This document shows, piece after piece, positions 23,734 through 31,220 of a DNA stretch of 47,539 nt (position 1 is its first letter; every line of letters begins with the position of its first letter). Source of the stretch: Pseudoalteromonas luteoviolacea H33-S (GTDB lineage Bacteria; Pseudomonadota; Gammaproteobacteria; Enterobacterales; Alteromonadaceae). The stretch spans positions 1-47,539 of the forward strand of contig NZ_AUXY01000065.1 of NCBI RefSeq assembly GCF_001625695.1, given 5' to 3'. The notes under the pieces are model-generated. The model made no database searches. It was not told the origin of the DNA and saw only the letters and a program-made list of their open reading frames with translations. The translations under genes were made by a program, and so were the position numbers.

Positions 23734-25349
23734 AAATTAGGTCTGATATTTTAAGGACATACCAAAGCTTGCATACTTGGACTGGGATCACAGCCGGTCT
23801 ATTATTATTCATCGGCTTTTTTGCCGGTGCGCTTACTATGTTTAGCTCTGCAATTAACGACTGGGCAACACCGCCAGAGTATCAATTATCGCAGGTAAAG
23901 GCGGGCGATCATGATGTTCTACTACAACAAGTTTTGTCTTCAAGCCCTGAGGCACTCAAAGGAGTCACAATCAGTTTTGAAGAAGGCAGTTCTCCAATTT
24001 CATGGTACGGTCACGGTTCAGCACGTGGCTTTTCGATGGATGATCAAGTATGGCATGCAACCCTTAATGAACAGGGCGACATGATCACTGAGCTGCGTCA
24101 TGTTAACGAACTGTCTATGCTGGTGGACTACTTACATCGTTCAGCAGGTATTATGGGGGAGCTTGGTCATGATCAAGCGGGCGTGTATGTACTTGGCATT
24201 GCCGCATTTTTATACTTTATTGCCCTTGTGTCTGGGGTAATTTTTTTACTCCCTAGTTTAGTAAAAAGCTTTTTTGCACTGAGAAAAGAAAAAGGCGCAA
24301 ACCGATTCTGGTTGGACTCACATAATCTTGTGGGTATTGCGAGCTTACCGTTTCATATTATTATCGCAGTGACTGTCATTGTTTTTTCGTTTCATGACTT
24401 GTTTTACGGTGGTTTGAGCCAAGTATATGGTGATAAACCCATGTTTGGTGGCGGTGAAAAACACGAAGAGGTCAGGTATGAACTGAAAGACCTGCCGTCT
24501 TTGGATGAAATTAAGCAAGCGACATTAACTTATGCACCAGACTATGAGGTGAAAAGCATTAGTTTAAGCCGATTAACGACCGAGCACCCATCTGCAACTG
24601 TGATGATAATCAGTGACCGAACTCTCATGCGCGGTCCACACAATGATTATGTGTTTATGAACCCTTTCACAATGGAGATTAACTCAAGTAGTGTTACGAC
24701 TGATGCCGGCCAACAAGGTGTTTGGGGTGCCATTGTAACGAGCTTTTTTGGACTTCATTTTGGGAGCTATGGCGGTGAACTCGGTCGCTGGCTTTATTTT
24801 GTAATGGGGTTAGGTGGCGCATTTTTATTCTATAGTGGAAACTTAATATGGCTTGAAAAAAGACGTAGAAAGCAAACTGTAGAACAAAGCCGATCAAGTC
24901 ACTTTATGGCCAATTTAACAATTGGCGTTACGCTTGGCTGTGCGATTGGTCTCGCAGGCGTATTTGCCTCGAGTAAATGGCTGAGTTTAGGTGATTGGAA
25001 CATTAATATTGCTTACATGTGGGTGTATTACACCTTGTTCCTCAGCACAATGGTGAGTGCGTTTATATTAGGCGCTGCCAGATTTAGTATTCTTGGTTTG
25101 AAGTTATTTATAGCTTTATGCGTTGCAGTTCCGCTGAACTCCCTCGTTGCTATTGTAATTCCTTCAATTGGTATTTGGGCGCCTGATTCTATTGCCGATC
25201 TAGGTATCGAGTTGGGCTCAATTGGATTTGCATTGGCTGCTTTTTATGCCCTAAGACGTGCTAAGAAACGTGTCTACCAAGGGGAAGAAAACAGTATTTG
25301 GTATTGCCCAAACATCAATAAACATCAAAAGACAGTAAGCTTAGCTTAA
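23730..25349 (+). CDS. PepSY-associated transmembrane protein, probable siderophore-iron reductase
   Basis: This 539-residue inner-membrane protein starts at ATG 23730 (MKIRSDILRTYQSLHTWTGI), with AAGGAG 7 bases upstream; the open frame further 5' is only overlap with the DUF3649 gene. It has the PepSY_TM pattern: a first helix with the HTWTG motif, a long periplasmic PepSY-containing segment, paired helices around 175-200 and 220-245, another near 375 and four C-terminal helices. Conserved His residues (LHTW, YLHRSAG, DSHNLVGI, PFHI, LHFGSYGG) could bind haem, as in relatives such as FhuF-independent ferri-siderophore reductases. With its operon partners and the candidate Fur box, I infer reduction of ferric siderophores at the inner membrane. 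Confidence 0.82.
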   Translation: MKIRSDILRTYQSLHTWTGITAGLLLFIGFFAGALTMFSSAINDWATPPEYQLSQVKAGDHDVLLQQVLSSSPEALKGVTISFEEGSSPISWYGHGSARGFSMDDQVWHATLNEQGDMITELRHVNELSMLVDYLHRSAGIMGELGHDQAGVYVLGIAAFLYFIALVSGVIFLLPSLVKSFFALRKEKGANRFWLDSHNLVGIASLPFHIIIAVTVIVFSFHDLFYGGLSQVYGDKPMFGGGEKHEEVRYELKDLPSLDEIKQATLTYAPDYEVKSISLSRLTTEHPSATVMIISDRTLMRGPHNDYVFMNPFTMEINSSSVTTDAGQQGVWGAIVTSFFGLHFGSYGGELGRWLYFVMGLGGAFLFYSGNLIWLEKRRRKQTVEQSRSSHFMANLTIGVTLGCAIGLAGVFASSKWLSLGDWNINIAYMWVYYTLFLSTMVSAFILGAARFSILGLKLFIALCVAVPLNSLVAIVIPSIGIWAPDSIADLGIELGSIGFALAAFYALRRAKKRVYQGEENSIWYCPNINKHQKTVSLA

Positions 25350-25358
25350 CAAATAATT

Positions 25359-25380
25359 GGCCGGTATCTTATACCGGCCT
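25359..25380. terminator. Terminator between convergent PepSY and diguanylate cyclase genes
   Basis: GGCCGGTAT (25359-25367) and ATACCGGCC (25371-25379) form a perfect 9-bp stem with a 3-base loop, lying between the two convergent stops. It probably serves both genes. Confidence 0.7.
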
Positions 25381-27168
25381 TCACATATCAAGTACCGAGC
25401 CAAGCGACACCTGGTTCCGACCATGTTGCTTAGCAAAATACAATGCCATGTCGGATTGCTTTACTAGTTGATGTGGCTCTAAATCTACCCCCCAACGCGT
25501 TGCTATTCCAATGCTGACCGTTAATTTGATTACTGAGTCTTCAAACCTGACTATAGACGCTTCTGTGTGCTTTCTAACTAGTTCTGCCAGTTCAAATGCA
25601 TCGCCTTCATTACATTCTGGTAATAAGATACAAAATTCTTCACCGCCATAACGTGCTACAACGTCGCCTGCACGCGTACAGGTCTTTTTTAATACATCCG
25701 CAATATGTGCAATGCATTTGTCACCGCATTGATGTCCATAGGTATCATTAACTTTTTTAAAGTGGTCGATATCAATCATTAATAAACTGACTGAGTGGCC
25801 AAAGCGTTTTGCTCTTAAACACTCAGTATTTAATGCGTCATTGAGACTACGCCTGTTGAACACTTGAGTCAGCTCATCGATGCGAGAAATATGCTTGAGC
25901 TTGTCATAAGCAGTTTGAAGCTCTTTGGTTCTATTCATCACTTCAGTTTCTAGCCTTTGATTCGCTTTGCGAATCTCTGTCATACTGCGAGCCTGTGTGA
26001 CAAATCGTTTTCTTCGCTCGGAGTTTATTCGTTCGGCCATTGCAAATGATAGACACGCCACTTCTATCGAGGTGCCTATGGTTAACGCATGCTCAGTAAA
26101 CCAATTATTTGGTAAAAAGTTGAGCTTATTGGCTGCCAAAATAAGGCCACCACATAAAGCGGCGTTCCATGCTAAAGAGTAGTATGTCGAAAAATGCGTA
26201 CCTTCAAACAATTTAATGGTTCTGGTGATGACGCCCCAAGCACAAGCCACAGACGCGTATAAAATAATAACGCGGATCATTGTGCCATAGTTGAAGTACA
26301 TAGACGCAAATAATAAGCATATGCCAACAAATGAAATCACTAAGCAACCACGATATAAGATAAGGCTATTTTTTTGTAGCTCTAACAGTTTAATAATAAA
26401 GAATGTGCCTGCTAGCACCGCTGCAACTAAGAAAAACAATATAGATTGGTCATTCCACCATAAGCTCCCTTGCCATAAATACCGAAAGGCGAGCCCTGAC
26501 AGGCTAAAATAGAAGGCAATGATGGCTGAAACATACACAACATAATAAAGAAAAGTTTCATCTTTGAGCGAGATATACATGAAGATGTTATAAACCACCA
26601 TGATACTCATCAATCCGAAATAAATCCCTAGAAATAGCGTATTTAACTGGTCGTTCTCGTAAAATTCTGGTTGCTCCCAAAGACGAATTGGTAACTGTAC
26701 TGCACTGGTTGACTCTACTTGGATATAAAGAGTAAGTGGGCCATGGGCCTCTTTTTTTATGGGCAAAATAAAGTTGTGGTGTTTAATAATGCGGTCGTTA
26801 AAATGTTGTTTGTCCCCCAGCTTTGCATAGCTCACTACGTCATCTTGCTGCATCAAATAAAGTTTTAGGTTGTCCAATACCGGGTAGGAGATCTCAATGA
26901 GGTAGGCCTTGTCATTTTGAGGCAAAACAAAATCTACTCTTATCCAAAAGGTTTGGTCTGTATAACCCAAGTTCAAGTTGTTGACGTGATTAGTTCGCCA
27001 GTGATTTTGGGGAAGAGAGAGGACATCGACTATGCCAAAGTTATTATCATTCAAATATTGGCTGCCAACACTTAAATTAAGGTACTTGCCATTTGTGAGC
27101 GTAAGATCAGACTCAGCTGCGTTGAGATCTTGTACGTAACAAAACAACAATACAAATAAGATTTTCAC
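25381..27168 (-). CDS. Diguanylate cyclase with 7TM-DISM sensory module
   Basis: This 595-residue enzyme makes cyclic di-GMP. It has a signal peptide (MKILFVLLFCYVQDLNAAE), a periplasmic 7TMR-DISMED2-type beta domain (about 30-170), seven membrane helices (about 180-385, 7TMR-DISM), a short coiled coil (about 395-430) and a C-terminal GGDEF domain. The active site is GGEEF at 508-512, a catalytically competent variant, and RAGD five residues before it is a complete inhibitory I-site, so product feedback is expected. The periplasmic domain is of the carbohydrate-binding type in relatives, so an extracellular ligand may set its activity. It is monocistronic. Confidence 0.93.
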   Translation of the reverse strand: MKILFVLLFCYVQDLNAAESDLTLTNGKYLNLSVGSQYLNDNNFGIVDVLSLPQNHWRTNHVNNLNLGYTDQTFWIRVDFVLPQNDKAYLIEISYPVLDNLKLYLMQQDDVVSYAKLGDKQHFNDRIIKHHNFILPIKKEAHGPLTLYIQVESTSAVQLPIRLWEQPEFYENDQLNTLFLGIYFGLMSIMVVYNIFMYISLKDETFLYYVVYVSAIIAFYFSLSGLAFRYLWQGSLWWNDQSILFFLVAAVLAGTFFIIKLLELQKNSLILYRGCLVISFVGICLLFASMYFNYGTMIRVIILYASVACAWGVITRTIKLFEGTHFSTYYSLAWNAALCGGLILAANKLNFLPNNWFTEHALTIGTSIEVACLSFAMAERINSERRKRFVTQARSMTEIRKANQRLETEVMNRTKELQTAYDKLKHISRIDELTQVFNRRSLNDALNTECLRAKRFGHSVSLLMIDIDHFKKVNDTYGHQCGDKCIAHIADVLKKTCTRAGDVVARYGGEEFCILLPECNEGDAFELAELVRKHTEASIVRFEDSVIKLTVSIGIATRWGVDLEPHQLVKQSDMALYFAKQHGRNQVSLGSVLDM

Positions 27169-27257
27169 AAGCGATAGTTTAATGGTGACTCTAACTAAAG
27201 CTTAGAAGCGTATGGCGTATTGAGCAAAGTTACAAAAGAGAACACATCATACAATAA

Positions 27258-27782
27258 TTATGTATGTATCATTTGTAACTTAGCAGTAAGTAATGAGACT
27301 AAGTCAACAGGGGATAGGTGCTCATTATTTAATCCATAAATTAGTGTCATAAAATAACAATCCATCATGGCAGTGGCTTTAACCTCATCATACTTATGAC
27401 CTTCAAAAAGCATGTGCTTAAACTCAGTAAGCTGGTCTTCAAAAAAAGCGCTATGCCACATCAAATCTTGTAAAAGGGCTTTGCTGAAAGGGCGATTTTC
27501 ACAGTAAAAACGATATAGAAACTTAGCGTAGTGCCTAAGACGTAATCGCGGGCTTGTCTGTTCATTTTCTTGATGAGCCGTTTTCAATACTTCGTCAATG
27601 CGTTGGTGCATCGCCAACTTTAATATATCAATTTTGTTTGGAAAGTGGCTAAACACCGTGCCCGTTGCCACAGAGGCATGTGTTGCTATTTGACGAGTTG
27701 TCGTTTCCGCGTAGCCATGCTCTTGGAATAAACTCCAGCTGACATCAAGTATTTTTTGAGCTGTGATTTCTCTTTTTTTCAT
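27258..27782 (-). CDS. TetR-family transcriptional regulator
   Basis: This 174-residue TetR repressor has its helix-turn-helix at residues 8-52 (AQKILDVSWSLFQEHGYAETTTRQIA, then GTVFSHFPNK), which is the standard signature. The C-terminal ligand domain is helical and not diagnostic. It is divergent from the small membrane-protein gene at 27918, with 135 bp between them. That space holds two operator-like palindromes over the neighbour's promoter, so it probably represses the neighbour and may also repress itself. Confidence 0.92.
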   Translation of the reverse strand: MKKREITAQKILDVSWSLFQEHGYAETTTRQIATHASVATGTVFSHFPNKIDILKLAMHQRIDEVLKTAHQENEQTSPRLRLRHYAKFLYRFYCENRPFSKALLQDLMWHSAFFEDQLTEFKHMLFEGHKYDEVKATAMMDCYFMTLIYGLNNEHLSPVDLVSLLTAKLQMIHT

Positions 27783-27855
27783 ATTAAATCAATATATTGA
27801 ATGCAAAAGAAAGCATATCATAAATCTCTTAAAATGTAACAAACTTATATTTGCA

Positions 27856-27884
27856 TTGACAAAATTGAGTGCGCTCATTAAATT
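27856..27884 (+). promoter_or_regulatory. Promoter of the small membrane-protein gene
   Basis: A perfect -35 TTGACA (27856-27861) is followed after 17 bp by TAAATT (27879-27884) as the -10 element. An operator-like sequence fills the spacer. Confidence 0.65.
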
Positions 27885-27902
27885 AATTGAGCGCGCTCAA
27901 TT
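27864..27902. promoter_or_regulatory. Paired TetR operators
   Basis: Site 1, TGAGTGCGCTCA (27866-27877), is a near-palindrome between the -35 and -10. Site 2 (27885-27902) is a perfect 18-bp palindrome with core TTGAGCGCGCTCAA just after the -10. Their centres are 22 bp apart, about two helical turns, so two dimers would bind the same DNA face and block RNA polymerase. Confidence 0.75.
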
Positions 27903-27917
27903 ATTAGGAGGTGTTTG

Positions 27918-28133
27918 ATGCTAACGCGAATCATTGGTTATATTTTATTTGTCCCATTCATTGCTTTTTATAGCTATATACTTGGTCCAGTACTTAAGTT
28001 GGTTCTTATTCCTGGAGGCTTGATGCTGTTTGTGATTATTCTTGGTCCAAAGGAGTTTTCTACATATTGGCATGCTGCCTTTAACACTCAGCCGAACGAG
28101 CTAAAGTCAGTTCCAGGCAGCCAGATTGGTTAG
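27918..28133 (+). CDS. Small membrane protein under apparent TetR control
   Basis: This 71-residue protein has two hydrophobic segments, MLTRIIGYILFVPFIAFYSY at residues 1-20 and LKLVLIPGGLMLFVIILG at about 27-44, then a polar tail of about 27 residues. I do not recognise it. The start is ATG 27918, with AGGAGG 6-7 bases upstream; a TTG one codon earlier is less likely. It stands alone, ends in a strong terminator, and has a near-consensus promoter with two operators, so it is probably strongly induced when the divergent TetR protein binds its ligand. It might be a stress, efflux-accessory or lipid-related membrane protein. Confidence 0.72.
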   Translation: MLTRIIGYILFVPFIAFYSYILGPVLKLVLIPGGLMLFVIILGPKEFSTYWHAAFNTQPNELKSVPGSQIG

Positions 28134-28177
28134 TTAGTTTTAAAAACTTATTCTTTGCAATGAGTTATATCGCAATT

Positions 28178-28202
28178 AAAAAACCGCATACCGCGGTTTT
28201 TT
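28178..28202. terminator. Intrinsic terminator after the small membrane-protein gene
   Basis: AAAAAACCGC (28178-28187) pairs with GCGGTTTTTT (28193-28202) around a 5-base loop, giving a strong hairpin with a T run on the plus strand. Confidence 0.85.
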
Positions 28203-28236
28203 AATTATTGGTGCTCGCTTTAACGTATCACTCGGG

Positions 28237-28242
28237 TATAAT
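28237..28242 (+). promoter_or_regulatory. Candidate -10 element of the purEK promoter
   Basis: A perfect TATAAT lies 71 bp before the purE ATG. The matching -35 is weak, and I see no good PurR-type operator nearby. Confidence 0.5.
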
Positions 28243-28312
28243 ACTCACGATTTCGGCGCAACCCCTTTAGCGCTGTAGTAAGTATCGTTTAATTTAGAAT
28301 TGAGGATTTATT

Positions 28313-28795
28313 ATGACGGTTGGCATTATCATGGGCTCTAAGTCGGATTGGCCTACAATGCAACATGCGGCAGATATGTTAGATAAGTTTGGCATTGAGT
28401 ATGAAACAAAGGTGGTTTCGGCGCATCGTACTCCTCAATTATTGGCCGATTATGCATCATCGGCAGCTGATCGTGGTATTAAGGTTATCATCGCTGGCGC
28501 TGGCGGCGCAGCGCATTTACCGGGTATGGCAGCAGCGTTTACTAGCTTGCCTGTACTTGGTGTTCCAGTTAAATCTAAGACGCTAAACGGCGTTGATTCT
28601 TTACTTTCTATCTGTCAGATGCCAAAAGGTGTTGCTGTCGGTACTCTGGCAATTGGTGATGCTGGTGCTGCAAACGCGGGTTTGCTAGCTGCTCAAATTC
28701 TAGGTTGTCAACAACCTGAGATTTTTGAAAAAGTAGAAGCGTTCAGAAAAGCACAAACTGAAACAATTTTAGCTAACCCTAATCCTGCTGAGTAA
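28313..28795 (+). CDS. purE: N5-carboxyaminoimidazole ribonucleotide mutase PurE
   Basis: PurE class I converts N5-CAIR to CAIR in de novo purine synthesis. The 160-residue protein carries the signature [10 protein letters not shown] at residues 7-16, SAHRTP and the [12 protein letters not shown] loop. A GAGGA ribosome-binding site precedes the ATG. It is separated from purK by one base, and the pair form a standard two-gene operon. Confidence 0.97.
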   Translation: MTVGIIMGSKSDWPTMQHAADMLDKFGIEYETKVVSAHRTPQLLADYASSAADRGIKVIIAGAGGAAHLPGMAAAFTSLPVLGVPVKSKTLNGVDSLLSICQMPKGVAVGTLAIGDAGAANAGLLAAQILGCQQPEIFEKVEAFRKAQTETILANPNPAE

Positions 28796-28796
28796 C

Positions 28797-29945
28797 ATGA
28801 AGGTATTAGTTCTAGGCGCGGGTCAATTGGCCCGCATGATGAGCCTAGCTTCTACACACTTGGGAATCGATGTTTTGGCTTACGATGTAAGTTCAAAGCA
28901 GGTGGTTAACCCAGTGACATTTGAAGTAAAACCAACCACGCTCGAACAAGAAGTAGAGCAATCTTACGCTATCACCGCTGAGTTTGAACACATCCCAGAA
29001 GATGTTTTGAGTATCTGTCAGCAAAGCGGTAAGTTCTTTCCAGGCGCTGAGTCCATCGCAACAGGTGGTGATCGCAGCAAAGAAAAAGCCTTGCTAGACA
29101 ACGCACAAGTGCCTTGTGCGCCTTATGCTTTGATAACTGAAAAACAAGCATTTATTGATGCAATCGATGAACTCGGTTTACCGCTTGTGATCAAAACTTG
29201 TCAAGCAGGTTATGACGGTAAAGGGCAGTGGCGTTTAAAAACGCCTGATGAAGCTGAGCAAATTTGGTCAGAAATGAAAGGCTTTTTGGACTCGGGCACT
29301 GACACAGCACCACATTCTATTATCGCTGAAAAAATGATCCCATTTGATAGAGAAGTCTCTATTATTGGTGTTCGTGCTAGAGACGGCCAGTGCAAGGTTT
29401 ATCCTTTGACTGAGAATCAGCACACCAATGGCGTCTTAACTCTGTCTATTGCAGGCAAAGAAAAGGCGGCAATACAAGTACAAGCAGAATCGGCCTTCGA
29501 GAAGTTAGCTACCGAGCTTGATTATGTTGGTGTATTGGCCATCGAGTTTTTCGATGTAGGCGGTCAACTACTTGTCAATGAGATTGCGCCTCGAGTACAT
29601 AACTCAGGACATTGGACTCAACAAGGCGCACATACAAGCCAATTTGAAAATCATATGCGTGCAATTACAGGTCTACCAATCGGTTCAACTGAACTTGTTA
29701 GGCCAACTGCTATGATTAATGTGCTAGGTCAACCGTCAATACCTCACACTGTGCTCGGTATCGAAGATTGTACAAGCCATTGGTATGGTAAAGAACCTAA
29801 GCCAGGTCGAAAAATGGGGCACATTAATGTGTCAGCGGATAATTTGCATAAACTAGGAGAGCGGTTAGCTGAGCTAGCGGAGATACTCCCTGATGACGAT
29901 TATCCTGGCGTTGGAGCTACAAGCCACGCCTTGATTTTAAACTAA
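28797..29945 (+). CDS. purK: N5-carboxyaminoimidazole ribonucleotide synthase PurK
   Basis: PurK is an ATP-grasp enzyme that makes N5-CAIR from AIR, bicarbonate and ATP. The 382-residue protein has the start VLGAGQLARMM, TAEFEHIPEDVL, the ATP-grasp segment KTCQAGYDGKGQW and the metal-site NEIAPRVHNSGHWTQ. It directly follows purE and is closed by a strong terminator. Nothing is unusual. Confidence 0.97.
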   Translation: MKVLVLGAGQLARMMSLASTHLGIDVLAYDVSSKQVVNPVTFEVKPTTLEQEVEQSYAITAEFEHIPEDVLSICQQSGKFFPGAESIATGGDRSKEKALLDNAQVPCAPYALITEKQAFIDAIDELGLPLVIKTCQAGYDGKGQWRLKTPDEAEQIWSEMKGFLDSGTDTAPHSIIAEKMIPFDREVSIIGVRARDGQCKVYPLTENQHTNGVLTLSIAGKEKAAIQVQAESAFEKLATELDYVGVLAIEFFDVGGQLLVNEIAPRVHNSGHWTQQGAHTSQFENHMRAITGLPIGSTELVRPTAMINVLGQPSIPHTVLGIEDCTSHWYGKEPKPGRKMGHINVSADNLHKLGERLAELAEILPDDDYPGVGATSHALILN

Positions 29946-29950
29946 AAAAA

Positions 29951-29973
29951 GCCGAGCAGTAGCTCGGCTTTTT
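29951..29973 (+). terminator. Terminator of purEK
   Basis: GCCGAGC (29951-29957) pairs with GCTCGGC (29962-29968) around AGTA, preceded by A7 and followed by five T. It is a canonical intrinsic terminator. Confidence 0.9.
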
Positions 29974-29999
29974 ATTATATTAAGTATTTATTAAGCTCT

Positions 30000-30941
30000 A
30001 TGATGGCCCAAATCAGTCCTAACTACTTCAAAGCCATATACGTGATTTGTTTTTTAGCGTGTATCAGCCCAGTTTTTGGTTCCGCTACCGCATTATTTAT
30101 GGGCATAACTTTTGCGCTTGTGCTTGGTAACCCGTTTGAGATACAAAGTGCGAATTTATCCAAGTTACTGCTCAAAATTTCAGTTATTGGATTAGGTTTT
30201 AATGTTGATATTATGCAAGTACTTGAAGTAGGGCGTAGTTCACTTGTTTTAACTATTGTTAGCATTACCGCAATTATTGGGTTGGGTGAAATTCTCACTC
30301 AACTTTTTCGATTGAATAAAAATACCGGCACACTTATTTCATTTGGTACCGCGATTTGTGGTGGCAGCGCGATAGCAGCGATGGCACCCGTCATTAAAGC
30401 AAAACAAGACGAAATTGCAGTTGCATTGGCAATTGTATTTTCATTGAACGCAGCAGGTTTACTGATATTTCCATGGCTTGGCCATTATTTTGAATTGAGC
30501 CAGAGCCAGTTTGCAATCTGGAGCGCACTCGCAATACACGATACAAGCAGTGTTGTAGGGGCTGCTGCGGCTTATGGTCCAGTTGCACTCGCTATGGCAA
30601 CTACGATTAAGCTGACACGTGCTATGTGGATAGTGCCCTATACTGCACTAGCCGGTGTATTTTGGCGCTCTGAAGAAAGAACAAGTATCCCTCTATTTAT
30701 TGTTGGCTTCTTATTGGCGGCGGCAATTAACACTTGGCTTCCAGAGTTCAAGTCTTTATGGCAATTGGGCTATGAGGGAGCAAAAGCACTTTTAGTTGGC
30801 ACTTTGTTTTTGATTGGTTCAGGGATCTCGAAAAAAGTATTACAGCAGTGCGGCTGGCAGCCATTCATTATGGCCTTGATTTTATGGATAATTGTTAGCT
30901 CAGTCATACTTGTGTTAATCCTTGATGGATTTATTAAATAA
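30000..30941 (+). CDS. YeiH-type putative sulfate exporter family membrane protein
   Basis: This 313-residue polytopic membrane protein belongs to the YeiH (PF03601) family. About ten hydrophobic helices are visible, with the motifs LLKISVIGLGFNVD, GTAICGGSAIAA and ALAIHDTSSVVGAAAAYGP, which are the family's conserved core. It is often annotated as a putative sulfate exporter, and some relatives handle sulfonates such as sulfoacetate or taurine-derived anions; the substrate here is unknown. Two consecutive ATGs (30000, 30003) can start it. It is preceded by the purEK terminator and followed by a highly structured 3' region. Confidence 0.88.
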   Translation: MMAQISPNYFKAIYVICFLACISPVFGSATALFMGITFALVLGNPFEIQSANLSKLLLKISVIGLGFNVDIMQVLEVGRSSLVLTIVSITAIIGLGEILTQLFRLNKNTGTLISFGTAICGGSAIAAMAPVIKAKQDEIAVALAIVFSLNAAGLLIFPWLGHYFELSQSQFAIWSALAIHDTSSVVGAAAAYGPVALAMATTIKLTRAMWIVPYTALAGVFWRSEERTSIPLFIVGFLLAAAINTWLPEFKSLWQLGYEGAKALLVGTLFLIGSGISKKVLQQCGWQPFIMALILWIIVSSVILVLILDGFIK

Positions 30942-30983
30942 ATTTACTAAATTTTTTTGAACCTTTTAAAATTGCGCTAGTCT

Positions 30984-31085
30984 GAATATGTGAGGCTTGG
31001 ATATGCCTCATTTCATATTCGTTGTCTATCAACGACTATGTGAGCGCAGAGAGTATTTGGCCAGTAGCTTTACTGGCCTTTTTTT
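30984..31085 (+). ncRNA. Structured RNA candidate: three hairpins ending in an intrinsic terminator
   Basis: Three stems follow one another: 30984-31020 (GAATATG with CATATTC outside, TGAGGC with GCCTCA inside), 31020-31034 (CGTTG with CAACG) and 31059-31078 (GGCCAGTA with TACTGGCC), followed by seven T. The order is unlike the single terminator seen at other genes here. It may be a small RNA or a structured 3' UTR of the YeiH-type gene. A weak promoter (TTGAAC at 30957-30962, TAGTCT at 30978-30983) is possible but has only a 15-bp spacer. The final hairpin is certainly a good terminator. Confidence 0.5.
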
Positions 31086-31220
31086 ATCCTTCATTGTTGC
31101 TGTTTTGTGAACACACCTGCAAACAAGCTAAAAACTTTGTTTGTTGGTCTTAAACCTGTCGAATAATGTTCTATCTTTTGTTTAAATTGCGCCGATTTAA
31201 ATCTTAAAAGAAGAGCTCTA

